From: Pseudomonas sp. ICMP 561
Lineage (GTDB): Bacteria > Pseudomonadota > Gammaproteobacteria > Pseudomonadales > Pseudomonadaceae
DNA: 64,000 bases
NCBI RefSeq assembly: GCF_002699985.1
Contig: NZ_LKBT01000009.1
Coordinates: 1-64,000, forward strand
Reading direction: 5' to 3'
The position numbers were made by a program, and so were the translations under genes. Under the pieces are notes generated by a model, which made no database searches, was not told where the DNA came from, and saw nothing but the letters and a program-made list of their open reading frames with translations. Below, piece after piece: positions 55,105-64,000 of this stretch. How positions within the stretch are numbered: position 1 is the stretch's first letter; each line of letters opens with the position of its first letter.

Positions 55105-56472
55105 TTAAAGGCGCAGCAACGTCTTCCACGCACGGCTCTGGAACACGACGATGGTCTGCTGCACACGAGCATCCAGCACTTCATCGCTGATCGGCTGTTC
55201 AGCCAGGTGCACCAGCTTGTTCAACTCGCCGTACAGACGATCCAGCTCCGGCAGATCCAGCGCGCCACGGGCGTGGTGCAGCCAGGCCTGAATGCGCTCG
55301 ATACGCGGCAGTTGTTCGGCGAGATCTTCCGGTTGCTGCTGATAGCGACCCAGTTGCAATGCCGTGGCTTCATCGGCCAGAAAGCGCGGCAACCAGCTGT
55401 CCAGCTGTGCAGCGCCCTGGCGATTGCCACGGTTATTGCGTTCAACCGTCCAGCTACGTGCCAGCAACCAACGCGACGTGGTCAGCGAGAACAGGCCCCA
55501 ACGCGGGTCTTGCAGCTCTTCAAGGAACTGCTCGTGAGCTGCGCCACGCACATCCTCATCTTCCTGGCCTGCTTGAACCAGCGGACGCCAGTCTTCCAGC
55601 AAGGCATCCAGCGAGGAACGCAGTTCGCTGCTGGTGCTGCGTGGTGCTGCCTGGCCGAGGCTGCCCGTCAGCGCGCGCAACTCCGTGAGCAAGGCAACCC
55701 AGTCCTGAAGCAAGCGCCAGTGGCCGTTGAAACGGTACTGCTCGGCCAGACGCTGGCTGCTGCCCAGCAAATGCAAGGCTAGTGCAGCGTAAGCGTCATC
55801 CAGCGGCATTTCGGCTTGGAACTGCGGAGCAGGCAGCGTCAGCGAGTAGCTGTTGGCGTCCAGCAGACGATAGCCGCGCTCGGCTTTGCTGATGTCGCAC
55901 GGCATCAGTGGCAGGGTCACGGCCAGCTCAGCGGCAAGCTCCAGCAGTGCAGACGGATCGCCTTCGCGCAATTCCAGCTCCAGCTCGCAGATTTCTTCCT
56001 TCTGCTTGCCTGCCACTACGTGACCAAGATCGAGTGCTGCTTCGATCACCACCTTGGTTTTACCGCGGCCCCAGGCGATTTCTGCACGCTCACGGACGAA
56101 ATCGGTAGTGAATAGCGGCTTGATGGTTTTCTTGTCCAGATCGGCCAACTGCTCAGGCCAGCATTCACCGTCGAGCTTTTTCAGATCCAGCTTGGCCTTG
56201 GGCAGGTCCCAGTTGAATTCGTTACGCTCGGAAAACCCGGCAACACTTTGGCCGCGAGTCTTCATGGTCTGAATGATCTGATCGCCATCACGACGTACAC
56301 GCAGCGCAACCTTTGCGTTGGCCAGATCGCGCTCTGGTGTATCGAAATACTGATTGGACAGCTCCACGCTCTCCCAGCCGCTCTTGTTACGCTTCTTCAG
56401 CAACGGGTGATCGCGTAGTGCAGCGAGGGTTTCGCGGCTGACGCGGAGTTTGATTTCTGTTTCTTTCTGCAT
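55105..56472 (-). CDS. ygiF: CYTH-CHAD inorganic triphosphatase (YgiF-like)
   Basis: A 455-residue protein: N-terminal CYTH domain (about 1-200) beginning with the metal-binding pattern of KETEIKLRV, and a C-terminal helical CHAD domain (about 215-455). YgiF of E. coli hydrolyses tripolyphosphate with magnesium. CHAD domains bind polyphosphate, which fits the ppk/ppx genes elsewhere in the window. Corresponds to PA5209. The ATG begins the CYTH motif directly. Confidence 0.93.
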   Translation of the reverse strand: MQKETEIKLRVSRETLAALRDHPLLKKRNKSGWESVELSNQYFDTPERDLANAKVALRVRRDGDQIIQTMKTRGQSVAGFSERNEFNWDLPKAKLDLKKLDGECWPEQLADLDKKTIKPLFTTDFVRERAEIAWGRGKTKVVIEAALDLGHVVAGKQKEEICELELELREGDPSALLELAAELAVTLPLMPCDISKAERGYRLLDANSYSLTLPAPQFQAEMPLDDAYAALALHLLGSSQRLAEQYRFNGHWRLLQDWVALLTELRALTGSLGQAAPRSTSSELRSSLDALLEDWRPLVQAGQEDEDVRGAAHEQFLEELQDPRWGLFSLTTSRWLLARSWTVERNNRGNRQGAAQLDSWLPRFLADEATALQLGRYQQQPEDLAEQLPRIERIQAWLHHARGALDLPELDRLYGELNKLVHLAEQPISDEVLDARVQQTIVVFQSRAWKTLLRL

Positions 56473-56771
56473 GGCCGGGAATCCAGACGCTTGTACTGAT
56501 AAACGGGGTGCAGCCGGTTGTTGCGTGGCTACTTAGGGTGAGCAGTGTACAGGACATGGCCTTTAAGCTGCCCGCTAAGCTCTCTTGTAGCGTCCATATT
56601 GCTTCGGCGGGCGGATTTAAGTAGAGTTGGGTCTTCGAAGCGACTGACCGGATGAGATTGAGCGCTTCCCAGCGGCGAAAGCCGTACTCGCGCAAGGCGG
56701 GTCGAGAGTGGTGTCCGGATCTGCTTTACCGCATACGAAAAAGGCGCCCTTAACTGGCGCCTTTTTTCGTT
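56473..56771. other. Intergenic region with hairpin, no gene seen
   Basis: These 299 nt separate the CYTH gene from an unknown gene. Short frames read through it in several phases but none has a convincing start. A strong hairpin lies at 56737-56769. The CYTH promoter should lie within 56473-56580. Confidence 0.45.
56737..56769. terminator. Bidirectional intrinsic terminator
   Basis: GAAAAAGGCGCC-CTTAACT-GGCGCCTTTTTTCG has A and T runs on both sides. It lies directly past the stop codon of the unknown gene on the minus strand. Confidence 0.88.
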
Positions 56772-57314
56772 TTACCGCCGGGTTGAAGTCGGCTGGTGCA
56801 GATATGTCTTGCCGCATAGCAGGACAAAGGCGATTGGCCCTTTTAGCTTTGGTCCCTCGTTTCGCTTATCACCGTGGTAAGCGCTTTCTACTATCAGGTT
56901 CAAATCCTGCCACTGACGTCGTTCACGGCTAGCTCGGCGGATTTCAAAAAATACGTAGTAAGGGCCGGATGGGGAGTCGACCGTAATCGAATAGCACCAA
57001 TTGCGCTCTGCTGCAGTTTCCCAAACCTTGGCTTTTGGATGCCCAAGACTTTCAATCAATGGACGTAAATGGCGGGATAATTCGTATCTGATGGGACAAA
57101 AGGATCTCGGTCGCTGTGTCTGCGAATCGATGATGGGTTCACCGTTGGCGTGCAACGCTGGATCATAAGCCTTGCTGAAGCAGTGAGTAGAAAACGTAAC
57201 GTGAACCCGCAGGTCGCGCTTCGCCAGTTTGCTATCGACCACAAAAGTAAAGGGCTCAAGGTGCGAGAGTTCGTAGCGTTCAGCGCCTGTCGGCGTAGAT
57301 GAAAAATAAGACAT
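56772..57314 (-). CDS. Hypothetical protein
   Basis: A 180-residue protein of unknown family. Visible features are the N-terminal SYFSSTPTGAERYELSHLEP, a central stretch WCYSITVDSPSGPYYVFFEI of alternating hydrophobic strands and a charged segment RRASRERRQWQDLNLIVESA. No signal peptide or membrane segment is seen. Base composition is a little more AT-rich than the neighbours (about 53% GC in a sample). It has its own terminator. I cannot assign a function. The TTG at 57326 is less likely than the ATG at 57314. Confidence 0.7.
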   Translation of the reverse strand: MSYFSSTPTGAERYELSHLEPFTFVVDSKLAKRDLRVHVTFSTHCFSKAYDPALHANGEPIIDSQTQRPRSFCPIRYELSRHLRPLIESLGHPKAKVWETAAERNWCYSITVDSPSGPYYVFFEIRRASRERRQWQDLNLIVESAYHGDKRNEGPKLKGPIAFVLLCGKTYLHQPTSTRR

Positions 57315-57519
57315 TACGCTCGCCAACCTTCAGAGCGCAGATTTTATCCCATGGGGGTGAAACGGCTCTGAGTGAAAACGCGACGTGTCGTTGTTGAATT
57401 GCCCTTCATCATTGTGAGGATTCGTCTTTTACCCCTTTCAAAACCGCCCTTAACGGTTTATTCCCACCGCCCGATAGCCCTATGATGGTCGGCAAGCTCT
57501 CCCGTTAAAGGAATCGCAC

Positions 57520-58668
57520 ATGCCCTTGCCGTCCATGAAAGACCAATTCGCCGCTTTGATTGCCGCGCCTTCGGTGAGCTGCACCCAGCCTTCACTGGAT
57601 CAGTCCAACCGTGCGGTGATTGATTTGCTGGCCGGTTGGCTGGGCGAACTGGGTTTTGCGTGCGACATCCAGCAGGTTTCGCCGGGCAAGTTCAACTTGC
57701 TGGCCAGTTTTGGCAGTGGCCCTGGCGGGTTGGTGCTGGCCGGGCACAGCGATACGGTGCCATTCGATGAGGCCCTGTGGAAAACTGATCCGCTGAAGCT
57801 GACCGAAGTTGATAATCGCTGGGTCGGGCTGGGCAGTTGTGACATGAAGGGCTTCTTCGCGCTGATCATCGAAGCCGTGCAGCCGCTGCTGGATAAACCG
57901 TTCAAACAGCCGTTGTTAATCCTCGCGACCTGTGACGAAGAAAGCTCCATGGCAGGCGCTCGTGCGTTGGCTGAAGCGGGGCGGCCGCTGGGTCGTGCGG
58001 CCGTGATCGGCGAGCCGACGGGCCTCAAGCCGATCCGTCTGCATAAAGGCGTGATGATGGAGCGCATCGATATTCTCGGGCGCAGCGGTCATTCTTCTGA
58101 CCCAAGCCTGGGGCACAGCGCGCTGGAAGCGATGCACGATGCGATCAGCGAGCTCAAAGGCCTGCGCAAGCAATGGCAGCTTGAGTATCGCAATCCGCAG
58201 TTCAGCGTGCCGACGCCCACCCTCAATTTCGGTTGCATCCACGGCGGAGATAATCCGAACCGGATTTGCGGTCAGTGTTCACTGGAGTTCGACCTGCGCC
58301 CGCTGCCAGGCATGGACCCCAGCGTGTTGCGCGCCGCGATTCGCCAGAAGCTGGAGCCACTTGCCGAATTGCATCAGGTCAAAATCGACTACGCGCCTTT
58401 GTTTCCCGAGGCACCGCCTTTCGAGCAGGCCGCCGATGCGGAACTGGTGCGGGTTGCCGAACGTCTTACCGGGCATCGCGCCGAGGCAGTAGCATTCGGT
58501 ACCGAAGCCGCTTATTTTCAGCGTCTGGGATGCGAAACGCTGGTATTGGGCCCTGGGGATATTGCCTGTGCGCACCAACCGGGCGAGTATCTTGAAATGT
58601 CACGTTTGCAGCCTACAGTGCGTCTGTTAAGCCAGTTGATTGAACATTATTGCCTGAACCCGCAATGA
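57520..58668 (+). CDS. argE: Acetylornithine deacetylase
   Basis: A 382-residue M20-family metallopeptidase that removes acetate from N2-acetylornithine in arginine synthesis. The zinc and catalytic residues appear in LAGHSDTVPFDEALW (His-Asp), GLGSCDMKGFFALII (bridging Asp), LATCDEESSMAGARAL (general base Glu), and IACAHQPGEYLEM (His ligand). AAGGA lies before the ATG. argA follows after 125 nt, and both belong to the arginine pathway. Confidence 0.94.
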   Translation: MPLPSMKDQFAALIAAPSVSCTQPSLDQSNRAVIDLLAGWLGELGFACDIQQVSPGKFNLLASFGSGPGGLVLAGHSDTVPFDEALWKTDPLKLTEVDNRWVGLGSCDMKGFFALIIEAVQPLLDKPFKQPLLILATCDEESSMAGARALAEAGRPLGRAAVIGEPTGLKPIRLHKGVMMERIDILGRSGHSSDPSLGHSALEAMHDAISELKGLRKQWQLEYRNPQFSVPTPTLNFGCIHGGDNPNRICGQCSLEFDLRPLPGMDPSVLRAAIRQKLEPLAELHQVKIDYAPLFPEAPPFEQAADAELVRVAERLTGHRAEAVAFGTEAAYFQRLGCETLVLGPGDIACAHQPGEYLEMSRLQPTVRLLSQLIEHYCLNPQ

Positions 58669-58793
58669 GTCGGGTCATGCCAGAGAGAGAATTAAGGAGA
58701 GTGCGCGTGCAGCCATGCTTGTTCCGACGATAACCACCACACGGTTGTGAGTGTTTCTGTCTTTCGTCCTTTTATCAGCAGGCTCTTCAGGTT

Positions 58794-60098
58794 ATGCACG
58801 AATACGTCAATTGGCTTCGCCACGCGTCTCCTTATATCAATGCCCACCGTGAACGCACTTTCGTCGTGATGTTGCCCGGTGACGGCGTTGAGCACCCCAA
58901 CTTCGGCAACATCGTCCACGACCTGGTGCTGCTGCACAGTCTCGGCGTGCGTCTGGTGCTGGTTCACGGCTCACGTCCGCAAATCGAAAGCCGCCTGGCC
59001 GCTCGCGGTCTGACGCCGCAATATCATCGCAACCTGCGCGTGACTGATGCCGCAACGCTGGACTGTGTCATCGATGCGGTTGGCCACTTGCGCCTCGACA
59101 TCGAAGCGCGTCTGTCCATGGACATGGCCGCTTCGCCAATGCAGGGCTCGCGCTTGCGCGTGACCAGCGGCAATCTGGTCACCGCACGGCCCATTGGCGT
59201 CTGGGAAGGCGTGGATTACCAGCACACCGGCGAAGTGCGTCGGATCGACCGCAAAGGTATCAATCGCCTTTTGGATGAGCGCCATATCGTGCTGCTGTCA
59301 CCAATCGGATATTCGCCAACCGGCGAGATTTTTAACATCGCCTGCGAAGACGTCGCTACCCGCACCGCTATCGATCTGGGGGCCGACAAGTTGCTGCTGT
59401 TTGGTGAAGAGCGCGGCTTGATGGACGAGCAGGGCCGGTTGGTACGTGAGCTACGTCCGCAGCAAGTCCCAGCGCATATCCTGCGTCTGGGCAGCAACTA
59501 CAACTATCAGGCTGAATTGCTGGATGCTGCGGCTGAGGCGTGCCGAGGTGGAGTGGGTCGTAGCCATATCGTCAGCTATGTCGAAGACGGCGCGCTGCTC
59601 ACCGAGCTGTTCACCCGCGACGGTGGCGGTACGTTGGTTGCGCAGGAGCAATTCGAGCTGGTCCGTGAAGCGGCGATTGAAGACGTCGGCGGTTTGATGG
59701 ATCTGATTACGCCCCTGGAAGAGCAGGGTATTTTGGTGCGTCGTTCCCGTGAAGTGCTGGAGCGCGAGATCGAGCAGTTCAGTGTGGTCGAGCGCGAAGG
59801 GCTGATCATTGCCTGTGCGGCGCTGTATCCGATTGTGGATTCGCAAGCGGGTGAGTTGGCGTGTCTGGCGGTCAACCCTGAATACCGCCATGGCGGCCGC
59901 GGTGATGAGTTGCTGGAGCGCATCGAAACCCGAGCTCGTGAACAGGGCTTGAAGACACTGTTCGTGCTTACCACACGCACGGCGCACTGGTTCCGCGAGC
60001 GCGGTTTCGAGCCAAGCAGCGTAGATCGCCTGCCTGCTGCCCGTGCGTCACTCTATAACTTCCAGCGTAATTCGAAGATTTTCGAGAAGGCGTTGTAA
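58794..60098 (+). CDS. argA: N-acetylglutamate synthase
   Basis: A 434-residue two-domain enzyme: an N-terminal amino-acid-kinase-like regulatory domain (about 1-280, NIVHDLVLLHSLGVRLVLVH) and a C-terminal GNAT acetyltransferase domain (about 290-434, LACLAVNPEYRHGGRGDELL with the acetyl-CoA pyrophosphate-binding loop). It makes N-acetylglutamate from glutamate and acetyl-CoA, the first step of arginine synthesis, and is normally inhibited by arginine. The ATG has a modest AGG ribosome site. Confidence 0.95.
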   Translation: MHEYVNWLRHASPYINAHRERTFVVMLPGDGVEHPNFGNIVHDLVLLHSLGVRLVLVHGSRPQIESRLAARGLTPQYHRNLRVTDAATLDCVIDAVGHLRLDIEARLSMDMAASPMQGSRLRVTSGNLVTARPIGVWEGVDYQHTGEVRRIDRKGINRLLDERHIVLLSPIGYSPTGEIFNIACEDVATRTAIDLGADKLLLFGEERGLMDEQGRLVRELRPQQVPAHILRLGSNYNYQAELLDAAAEACRGGVGRSHIVSYVEDGALLTELFTRDGGGTLVAQEQFELVREAAIEDVGGLMDLITPLEEQGILVRRSREVLEREIEQFSVVEREGLIIACAALYPIVDSQAGELACLAVNPEYRHGGRGDELLERIETRAREQGLKTLFVLTTRTAHWFRERGFEPSSVDRLPAARASLYNFQRNSKIFEKAL

Positions 60099-60124
60099 AA
60101 GCTGGGTTGGCGCGCAATTGAACC

Positions 60125-60202
60125 TGTAGGAGCCAACTTGTTGGCGAGGCAATGCTCCTGTGTAATCCGGAATATCGTCTCGCGAACAAGTTCGCTCCTA
60201 CC
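60125..60202. repeat. Asymmetric REP-like inverted repeat (twin of 44508-44586)
   Basis: The sequence matches the element at 44508 almost along its whole length, including GGAATATCGTCTCGCGAACA in the right half. The left arm GTAGGAGCCAACTTGTTGG is not fully complementary to the right arm. Confidence 0.8.
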
Positions 60203-60220
60203 GGTAATCGTGCTTCTGGC

Positions 60221-61810
60221 TTAGTTACTAATCCGCAAAATACTCGCCTGATACGCGCCGACGAAGGTGTCGAAATCCACCGGTTCTTCGGTTTGCTCCA
60301 GCTCTGCCTGTTCGGCAATCGAAGTGCTGGCCAGTGCTTCGAAGTGCGCCTGTTCTTCAGCGCTCAGCGGCTTGCTGCGGAAGTATTCAGCGTGCGCACG
60401 GCTCTGGCGCAGCGAGAACGCCGTAAAGCCTTCATTGTGCTGCTTCATGCTCGCCAGCACTTTCGCCGATGGGGTCAGTGACGCGTCATCGACCTTGGCT
60501 TGTTGCGCCGCGATGGATTCAACGTGTTCGTCAGTGCCTTGGGCCTGATCCAGCAATTGCGCGATGGGTTTGATCTTCTCCAACAGCTCGGAGGCCCATG
60601 CCTTCAGGTCGATGGTGTCGTCGTTGCGATTGAGTTCCAGGCCTGGGCGGCGTCCTTCTTTGACCACGGTCAGGAAATTCGATGCAGCGTTACGGCATTC
60701 GTTATTGGCCAGTTGCGGGCTTTCCTGCAGGGCGCAGTACAGCACGAAAGCGTCGACGAAACGGGCTTGCTGCAGATCGATGCCGGTTGGGAGGAACGGG
60801 TTGATGTCCAGGCAGCGGACTTCAACATATTGTACGCCGCGAGCCACCAGCGCCTGAATCGGACGTTCGCCCGAGTAAGTGACGCGTTTAGGCCGAATGT
60901 TGGAGTAGTACTCGTTTTCAATCTGCAACACGTTGGTGTTGAGCTGGACCCATTCGCCTTCAGCGTTATGCGTGCCCACTTCGACATAAGGTGCGTAAGG
61001 CGTAGCGACCGCTTTACGCAGGCTGTCGGTGTAGCTGATCAGATCGTTGTAGCAAGGCGTCAAGTCGGCCTGGGCATTGCTTTGATAGCCAAGGTCGCTC
61101 ATGCGCAGGCTGGTCGCGTAAGGCAGATACAGCGTGTCGGCGTCGAGCTGTTCAAGCTTGTGGGCGCGGCCACGCAGAAAGCCTGCATCCAGCGCCGGAG
61201 AGGCCCCAAACAGGTACATCAGCAGCCAGCTGTAGCGACGGAAGTTACGGATCAGGCCAATGTAAGCATGGGATTGATAGTCGCGGGCATCGCCCTCGAA
61301 ATCCTCGGTTTGCTTGAGCAGAGGCCAGACGCTTTCCGGCAGCGAGAAGTTGTAGTGGATGCCGGCAATGCATTGCATGGTCTTGCCGTAACGCAGCGCC
61401 AGGCCTTTGCGATAGACGTACTTGAGCTTGCCGATATTCGAGGTGCCGTAATAGGCAATCGGAATGTCTTTTTCATCCGGCAGCGGACACGGCATCGACG
61501 GGCTCCAGAGGAGCTCGTTACCCAGCTTGTTGTAAGCAAAGCGGTGGATCTGATCCAGGCTGGCCAGGGTTTCAACCGGGTTGGCCAGTGCCGGAGTAAT
61601 GAACTCCAACAGCGATTCGGAATAGTCCGTGGTGATCTGACCGTGAGTCAGCGCTGCGCCCAGGGCTTGCGGGTGCGGTGTCTGCGCCAGCTGTGCATCG
61701 CCGGTTACGCGCAGGCATTCGCGCTCAATACCGTGCAGGCACTGCTCCAGCAGGGAGAGGTTAGTGCGCTCGCTAAGCAAAGCCAGGCGGCGGTTGAGAA
61801 GTTCGCTCAA
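60221..61810 (-). CDS. gshA: Glutamate-cysteine ligase
   Basis: A 529-residue proteobacterial-type GshA that joins glutamate and cysteine in the first step of glutathione synthesis. The family opening, [20 protein letters not shown], and the active-site stretch [20 protein letters not shown] are clear, as is [15 protein letters not shown]. The start is probably the TTG at 61810, which has AAGGA seven nt upstream and gives the [12 protein letters not shown] start of relatives; a GTG at 61825 would add five residues but lacks a ribosome site. Confidence 0.93.
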   Translation of the reverse strand: MSELLNRRLALLSERTNLSLLEQCLHGIERECLRVTGDAQLAQTPHPQALGAALTHGQITTDYSESLLEFITPALANPVETLASLDQIHRFAYNKLGNELLWSPSMPCPLPDEKDIPIAYYGTSNIGKLKYVYRKGLALRYGKTMQCIAGIHYNFSLPESVWPLLKQTEDFEGDARDYQSHAYIGLIRNFRRYSWLLMYLFGASPALDAGFLRGRAHKLEQLDADTLYLPYATSLRMSDLGYQSNAQADLTPCYNDLISYTDSLRKAVATPYAPYVEVGTHNAEGEWVQLNTNVLQIENEYYSNIRPKRVTYSGERPIQALVARGVQYVEVRCLDINPFLPTGIDLQQARFVDAFVLYCALQESPQLANNECRNAASNFLTVVKEGRRPGLELNRNDDTIDLKAWASELLEKIKPIAQLLDQAQGTDEHVESIAAQQAKVDDASLTPSAKVLASMKQHNEGFTAFSLRQSRAHAEYFRSKPLSAEEQAHFEALASTSIAEQAELEQTEEPVDFDTFVGAYQASILRISN

Positions 61811-62007
61811 GTTGGATTCCTTCACGCGTCAGTCGCCCCAATATGGGGGTGGATGTGACGGTGTACAAGGGTGAGGATTAACTGGCGATGTCGCCTGGTT
61901 TGGTTCTGCGACGCCATTACCGATAGCTCATTCTGGCCACAGCGCGCATGGAAAATTCCGACACTTATTCAATAGCGCCGAAATTACCTTAATTTGGCCT
62001 GTCTGTA

Positions 62008-62391
62008 CTAGACGACAGCGAACGTGCCTTGTGCTTTGGCGACAAGTTTCTCGCCTTGCAGCACTTCAGCTTCAACCACCAGCGTGCGACGGCCCGCGTG
62101 CAGTACCTTGGCGATGCACAACACCTCGCCTTCCGATACCCCACGCATGTAGTTGATTTTGCATTCGATGGTCACGCTGCGCTGATCGAAACCGTGGGAG
62201 CTGGAACAGGCCAGCCCCATGGCGATGTCGACGAGGCTGAAAATCGCCCCGCCGTGCATCACATTGCCTCGATTACGCAGGTGATCTTCCAGCGGCAAGG
62301 CCACTTCGGCGACGCCCACGTCCAGGCGGCGCAACTGACAGCCTATCGCCCGGAAGTAAGGGCTTTCGGTGTAGCCCGCCGGAATGTCCAT
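62008..62391 (-). CDS. PaaI/hotdog-fold thioesterase
   Basis: A 127-residue single-domain hotdog thioesterase. The family motif is RGNVMHGGAIFSLVDIAMGL near residue 40, with the acid/base region at HGFDQRSVTIECKINYMR. Such enzymes hydrolyse acyl- or aryl-CoA esters. The start overlaps the tex stop by one base, so both are expressed from one message. The exact substrate is not apparent. Corresponds to PA5202. Confidence 0.92.
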   Translation of the reverse strand: MDIPAGYTESPYFRAIGCQLRRLDVGVAEVALPLEDHLRNRGNVMHGGAIFSLVDIAMGLACSSSHGFDQRSVTIECKINYMRGVSEGEVLCIAKVLHAGRRTLVVEAEVLQGEKLVAKAQGTFAVV

Positions 62392-64000
62392 CAGCGCTTC
62401 TTCAATTGTTTGGCGTTGGCGAACAACGAAGCCATGGCGTTGTTGGCCGGGGCTGCTGTCGCGGTTTCCTTGCGCGGTGCGCTGCTTTGCTGCTGGCGCG
62501 GTGCCGAGCCAGGGCGCGAACCACGAGCGCCATCGACTTTCTCTCCAGGTGTGTCGCTCATGCGCATCGACAGGCCCACGCGTTTGCGCGGGATGTCGAC
62601 TTCCATGACCTTGACTTTCACGACGTCGCCGGCCTTGACCGCTTCACGCGGGTCTTTGATGAACTTCTCGGACAGCGCCGAGATATGCACCAGACCGTCC
62701 TGATGCACGCCGATGTCGACGAAAGCACCGAAGTTGGTGACGTTGGTCACAACACCTTCGAGGATCATGCCCGGCTGCAGATCCTTCAGATCTTCCACGC
62801 CGTCCTGGAATTCGGCGGTCTTGAACTCGGGACGCGGGTCGCGGCCAGGCTTCTCAAGCTCTTGCAGAATGTCGGTGACAGTTGGCAAACCGAAGGTTTC
62901 GTCGGTGTACTTTTTCGGGTCCAGACGCTTGAGGAAGCTGGCGTCGCCGATCAGCGAACGGATGTCCCGGTCTGTTTCGGACGCGATGCGCTTCACCAGC
63001 GGATAGGCTTCCGGGTGAACGGCCGATGAGTCCAGCGGGTTATCGCCGTTCATGACGCGAAGGAAGCCAGCAGCCTGTTCGAAGGTTTTTTCGCCCAGAC
63101 GCGGGACTTTTTTCAGCGCCGCACGGGATTTGAAAGCGCCGTTTTCATCGCGGTGCGCCACGATGTTCTGCGCCAGTGTCGTGTTGAGGCCGGAAATCCG
63201 TGCCAACAGGGCTACCGAAGCGGTGTTCACGTCCACGCCGACGGCGTTTACGCAGTCCTCGACGACAGCGTCCAGGCCACGCGCGAGCTTGAGCTGTGAC
63301 ACGTCGTGCTGGTATTGACCGACACCGATGGATTTCGGATCAATTTTCACCAGTTCGGCCAGCGGATCTTGCAGGCGGCGGGCGATAGACACCGCGCCAC
63401 GGATCGATACGTCCAGATCCGGGAACTCCTTCGCAGCCAGCTCGGACGCGGAATAAACCGATGCGCCTGCTTCGGAGACCATGACCTTGGTCATTTTCAG
63501 GCCTGGATACTTTTTGATCAGTTCGGCGGCCAGCTTGTCGGTTTCGCGGCTGGCGGTGCCGTTGCCGATGGCGATCAGGTCTACCGCGTGCTTGGCGCAG
63601 AGTGCAGCCAGCACAGCAATGGTCTGATCCCACTGGTTTTTCGGAACGTGCGGGTAAACCGTGGCGTAATCCAGCAGCTTGCCGGTGGAGTCGACCACTG
63701 CGACCTTGCAACCTGTGCGCAGGCCCGGGTCCAGCCCCAGTGTGGCGCGTGGGCCAGCTGGTGCGGCGAGCAGCAGGTCGTGCAGGTTATGGGCGAAAAC
63801 ATTGATCGCTTCGGTTTCCGCGCCATCGCGCAGCTCACCCAGCAAGTCGGTTTCCAGATGACTGTAGAGCTTGACCTTCCAGGTCCAGCGCACCACTTCG
63901 GCCAACCACTTGTCAGCCGGACGGTTCTGGTTTTGCAGGCCAAAACGCTCGCCGATCATCAGCTCGCACGGGTGCATGGTGCCGGGCAGTTCTTCACCGA
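62391..64000 (-). CDS. tex: Tex-family transcription accessory protein (5' part outside window)
   Basis: The C-terminal 536 residues or so of Tex, a nucleic-acid-binding factor important for gene expression and stress survival. Within the window are the YqgF-like domain ([20 protein letters not shown]), helix-hairpin-helix parts ([20 protein letters not shown]) and a C-terminal S1 RNA-binding domain ([20 protein letters not shown]) followed by a Lys/Pro/Ala-rich low-complexity tail. The frame is open to the window edge (63978-64000), so the N-terminal part lies outside. It overlaps the hotdog thioesterase gene by one base at its 3' end. Corresponds to PA5201. Confidence 0.94.
   Translation of the reverse strand, partial: GEELPGTMHPCELMIGERFGLQNQNRPADKWLAEVVRWTWKVKLYSHLETDLLGELRDGAETEAINVFAHNLHDLLLAAPAGPRATLGLDPGLRTGCKVAVVDSTGKLLDYATVYPHVPKNQWDQTIAVLAALCAKHAVDLIAIGNGTASRETDKLAAELIKKYPGLKMTKVMVSEAGASVYSASELAAKEFPDLDVSIRGAVSIARRLQDPLAELVKIDPKSIGVGQYQHDVSQLKLARGLDAVVEDCVNAVGVDVNTASVALLARISGLNTTLAQNIVAHRDENGAFKSRAALKKVPRLGEKTFEQAAGFLRVMNGDNPLDSSAVHPEAYPLVKRIASETDRDIRSLIGDASFLKRLDPKKYTDETFGLPTVTDILQELEKPGRDPRPEFKTAEFQDGVEDLKDLQPGMILEGVVTNVTNFGAFVDIGVHQDGLVHISALSEKFIKDPREAVKAGDVVKVKVMEVDIPRKRVGLSMRMSDTPGEKVDGARGSRPGSAPRQQQSSAPRKETATAAPANNAMASLFANAKQLKKR

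Noticed and set aside
56880..56915. tRNA-like T-arm sequence (AGGTTCAAATCCTG)
   Set aside because: No matching acceptor, D or anticodon arms surround it, and it lies inside the unknown coding gene on the other strand.
60500..61858. Long plus-strand frame (452 codons) opposite gshA
   Set aside because: It mirrors gshA codon usage; gshA is well supported and the frame has no recognisable fold.

Overview
The window is chromosomal DNA of a Pseudomonas, probably of the fluorescens or syringae side of the genus. This rests on the 5S rRNA sequence, the gene content and order (hemB-ppk/ppx, ygfB-pepP-ubiH-ubiI, zapA-6S RNA-ygfA, ubiD-rho-trxA, argE-argA-gshA, tex), an Rsm-type small RNA, and many REP-like inverted repeats between genes. 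It is core-genome DNA: no prophage, insertion sequence, CRISPR array or biosynthetic island was seen.

Layout. 1-0.55 kb: end of an rRNA operon with two tandem 5S genes, each with its own terminator. 0.6-9 kb: a GntR/FCD regulator and MFS transporter, a HAD phosphatase, a DUF945 protein, a soluble FIST-domain chemoreceptor and an MscS channel. 9.2-11.4 kb: an unlisted Rsm-family small RNA, divergent from a cytochrome c-FTR1 iron permease, with a GacA-type site and a weak Fur-like site in the shared control region. 11.6-16 kb: YaiI and a codB-pucR-codA cytosine-salvage operon. 16.4-23 kb: elbB, dedA, hemB, ppk and convergent ppx. 23.3-27.8 kb: an Lrp regulator divergent from an ACT-like protein, an orphan GspE-type ATPase and a stomatin/NfeD pair. 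28-33 kb: a DUF2388 protein, gcvH-gcvT without gcvP, and a ferric-iron ABC permease and binding protein without an ATPase.

33-48.6 kb: the ygfB-pepP-ubiH-ubiI operon, the TIGR02449-zapA-6S RNA-ygfA group, a 50-residue membrane protein, EVE, FliL-like and quinone oxidoreductase genes, a tandem pair of secreted TonB-C-like proteins, glpT, a ChaC cyclotransferase, an exported barrel-like protein, a ferredoxin-type reductase and ubiD. 49-51 kb: rho and trxA. 51-55 kb: a GntR/FCD regulator divergent from a polar amino-acid ABC transporter operon, with a palindromic operator between them. 55-64 kb: a CYTH-CHAD triphosphatase, an unknown gene, argE, argA, gshA, a hotdog thioesterase and the 3' part of tex.

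Compared from memory with P. aeruginosa PAO1, the GspE-to-trxA block (about 24-51 kb) is inverted between ppx on one side and the CYTH gene on the other. Themes linking genes are ubiquinone biosynthesis (ubiH, ubiI, ubiD), iron handling (FTR1, ferric ABC, hemB), polyphosphate turnover (ppk, ppx), arginine and glutathione synthesis (argE, argA, gshA) and post-transcriptional control (Rsm RNA, 6S RNA, Rho). Most intergenic gaps hold REP/REPIN-like inverted repeats, two of which are near-identical copies 32 kb apart.
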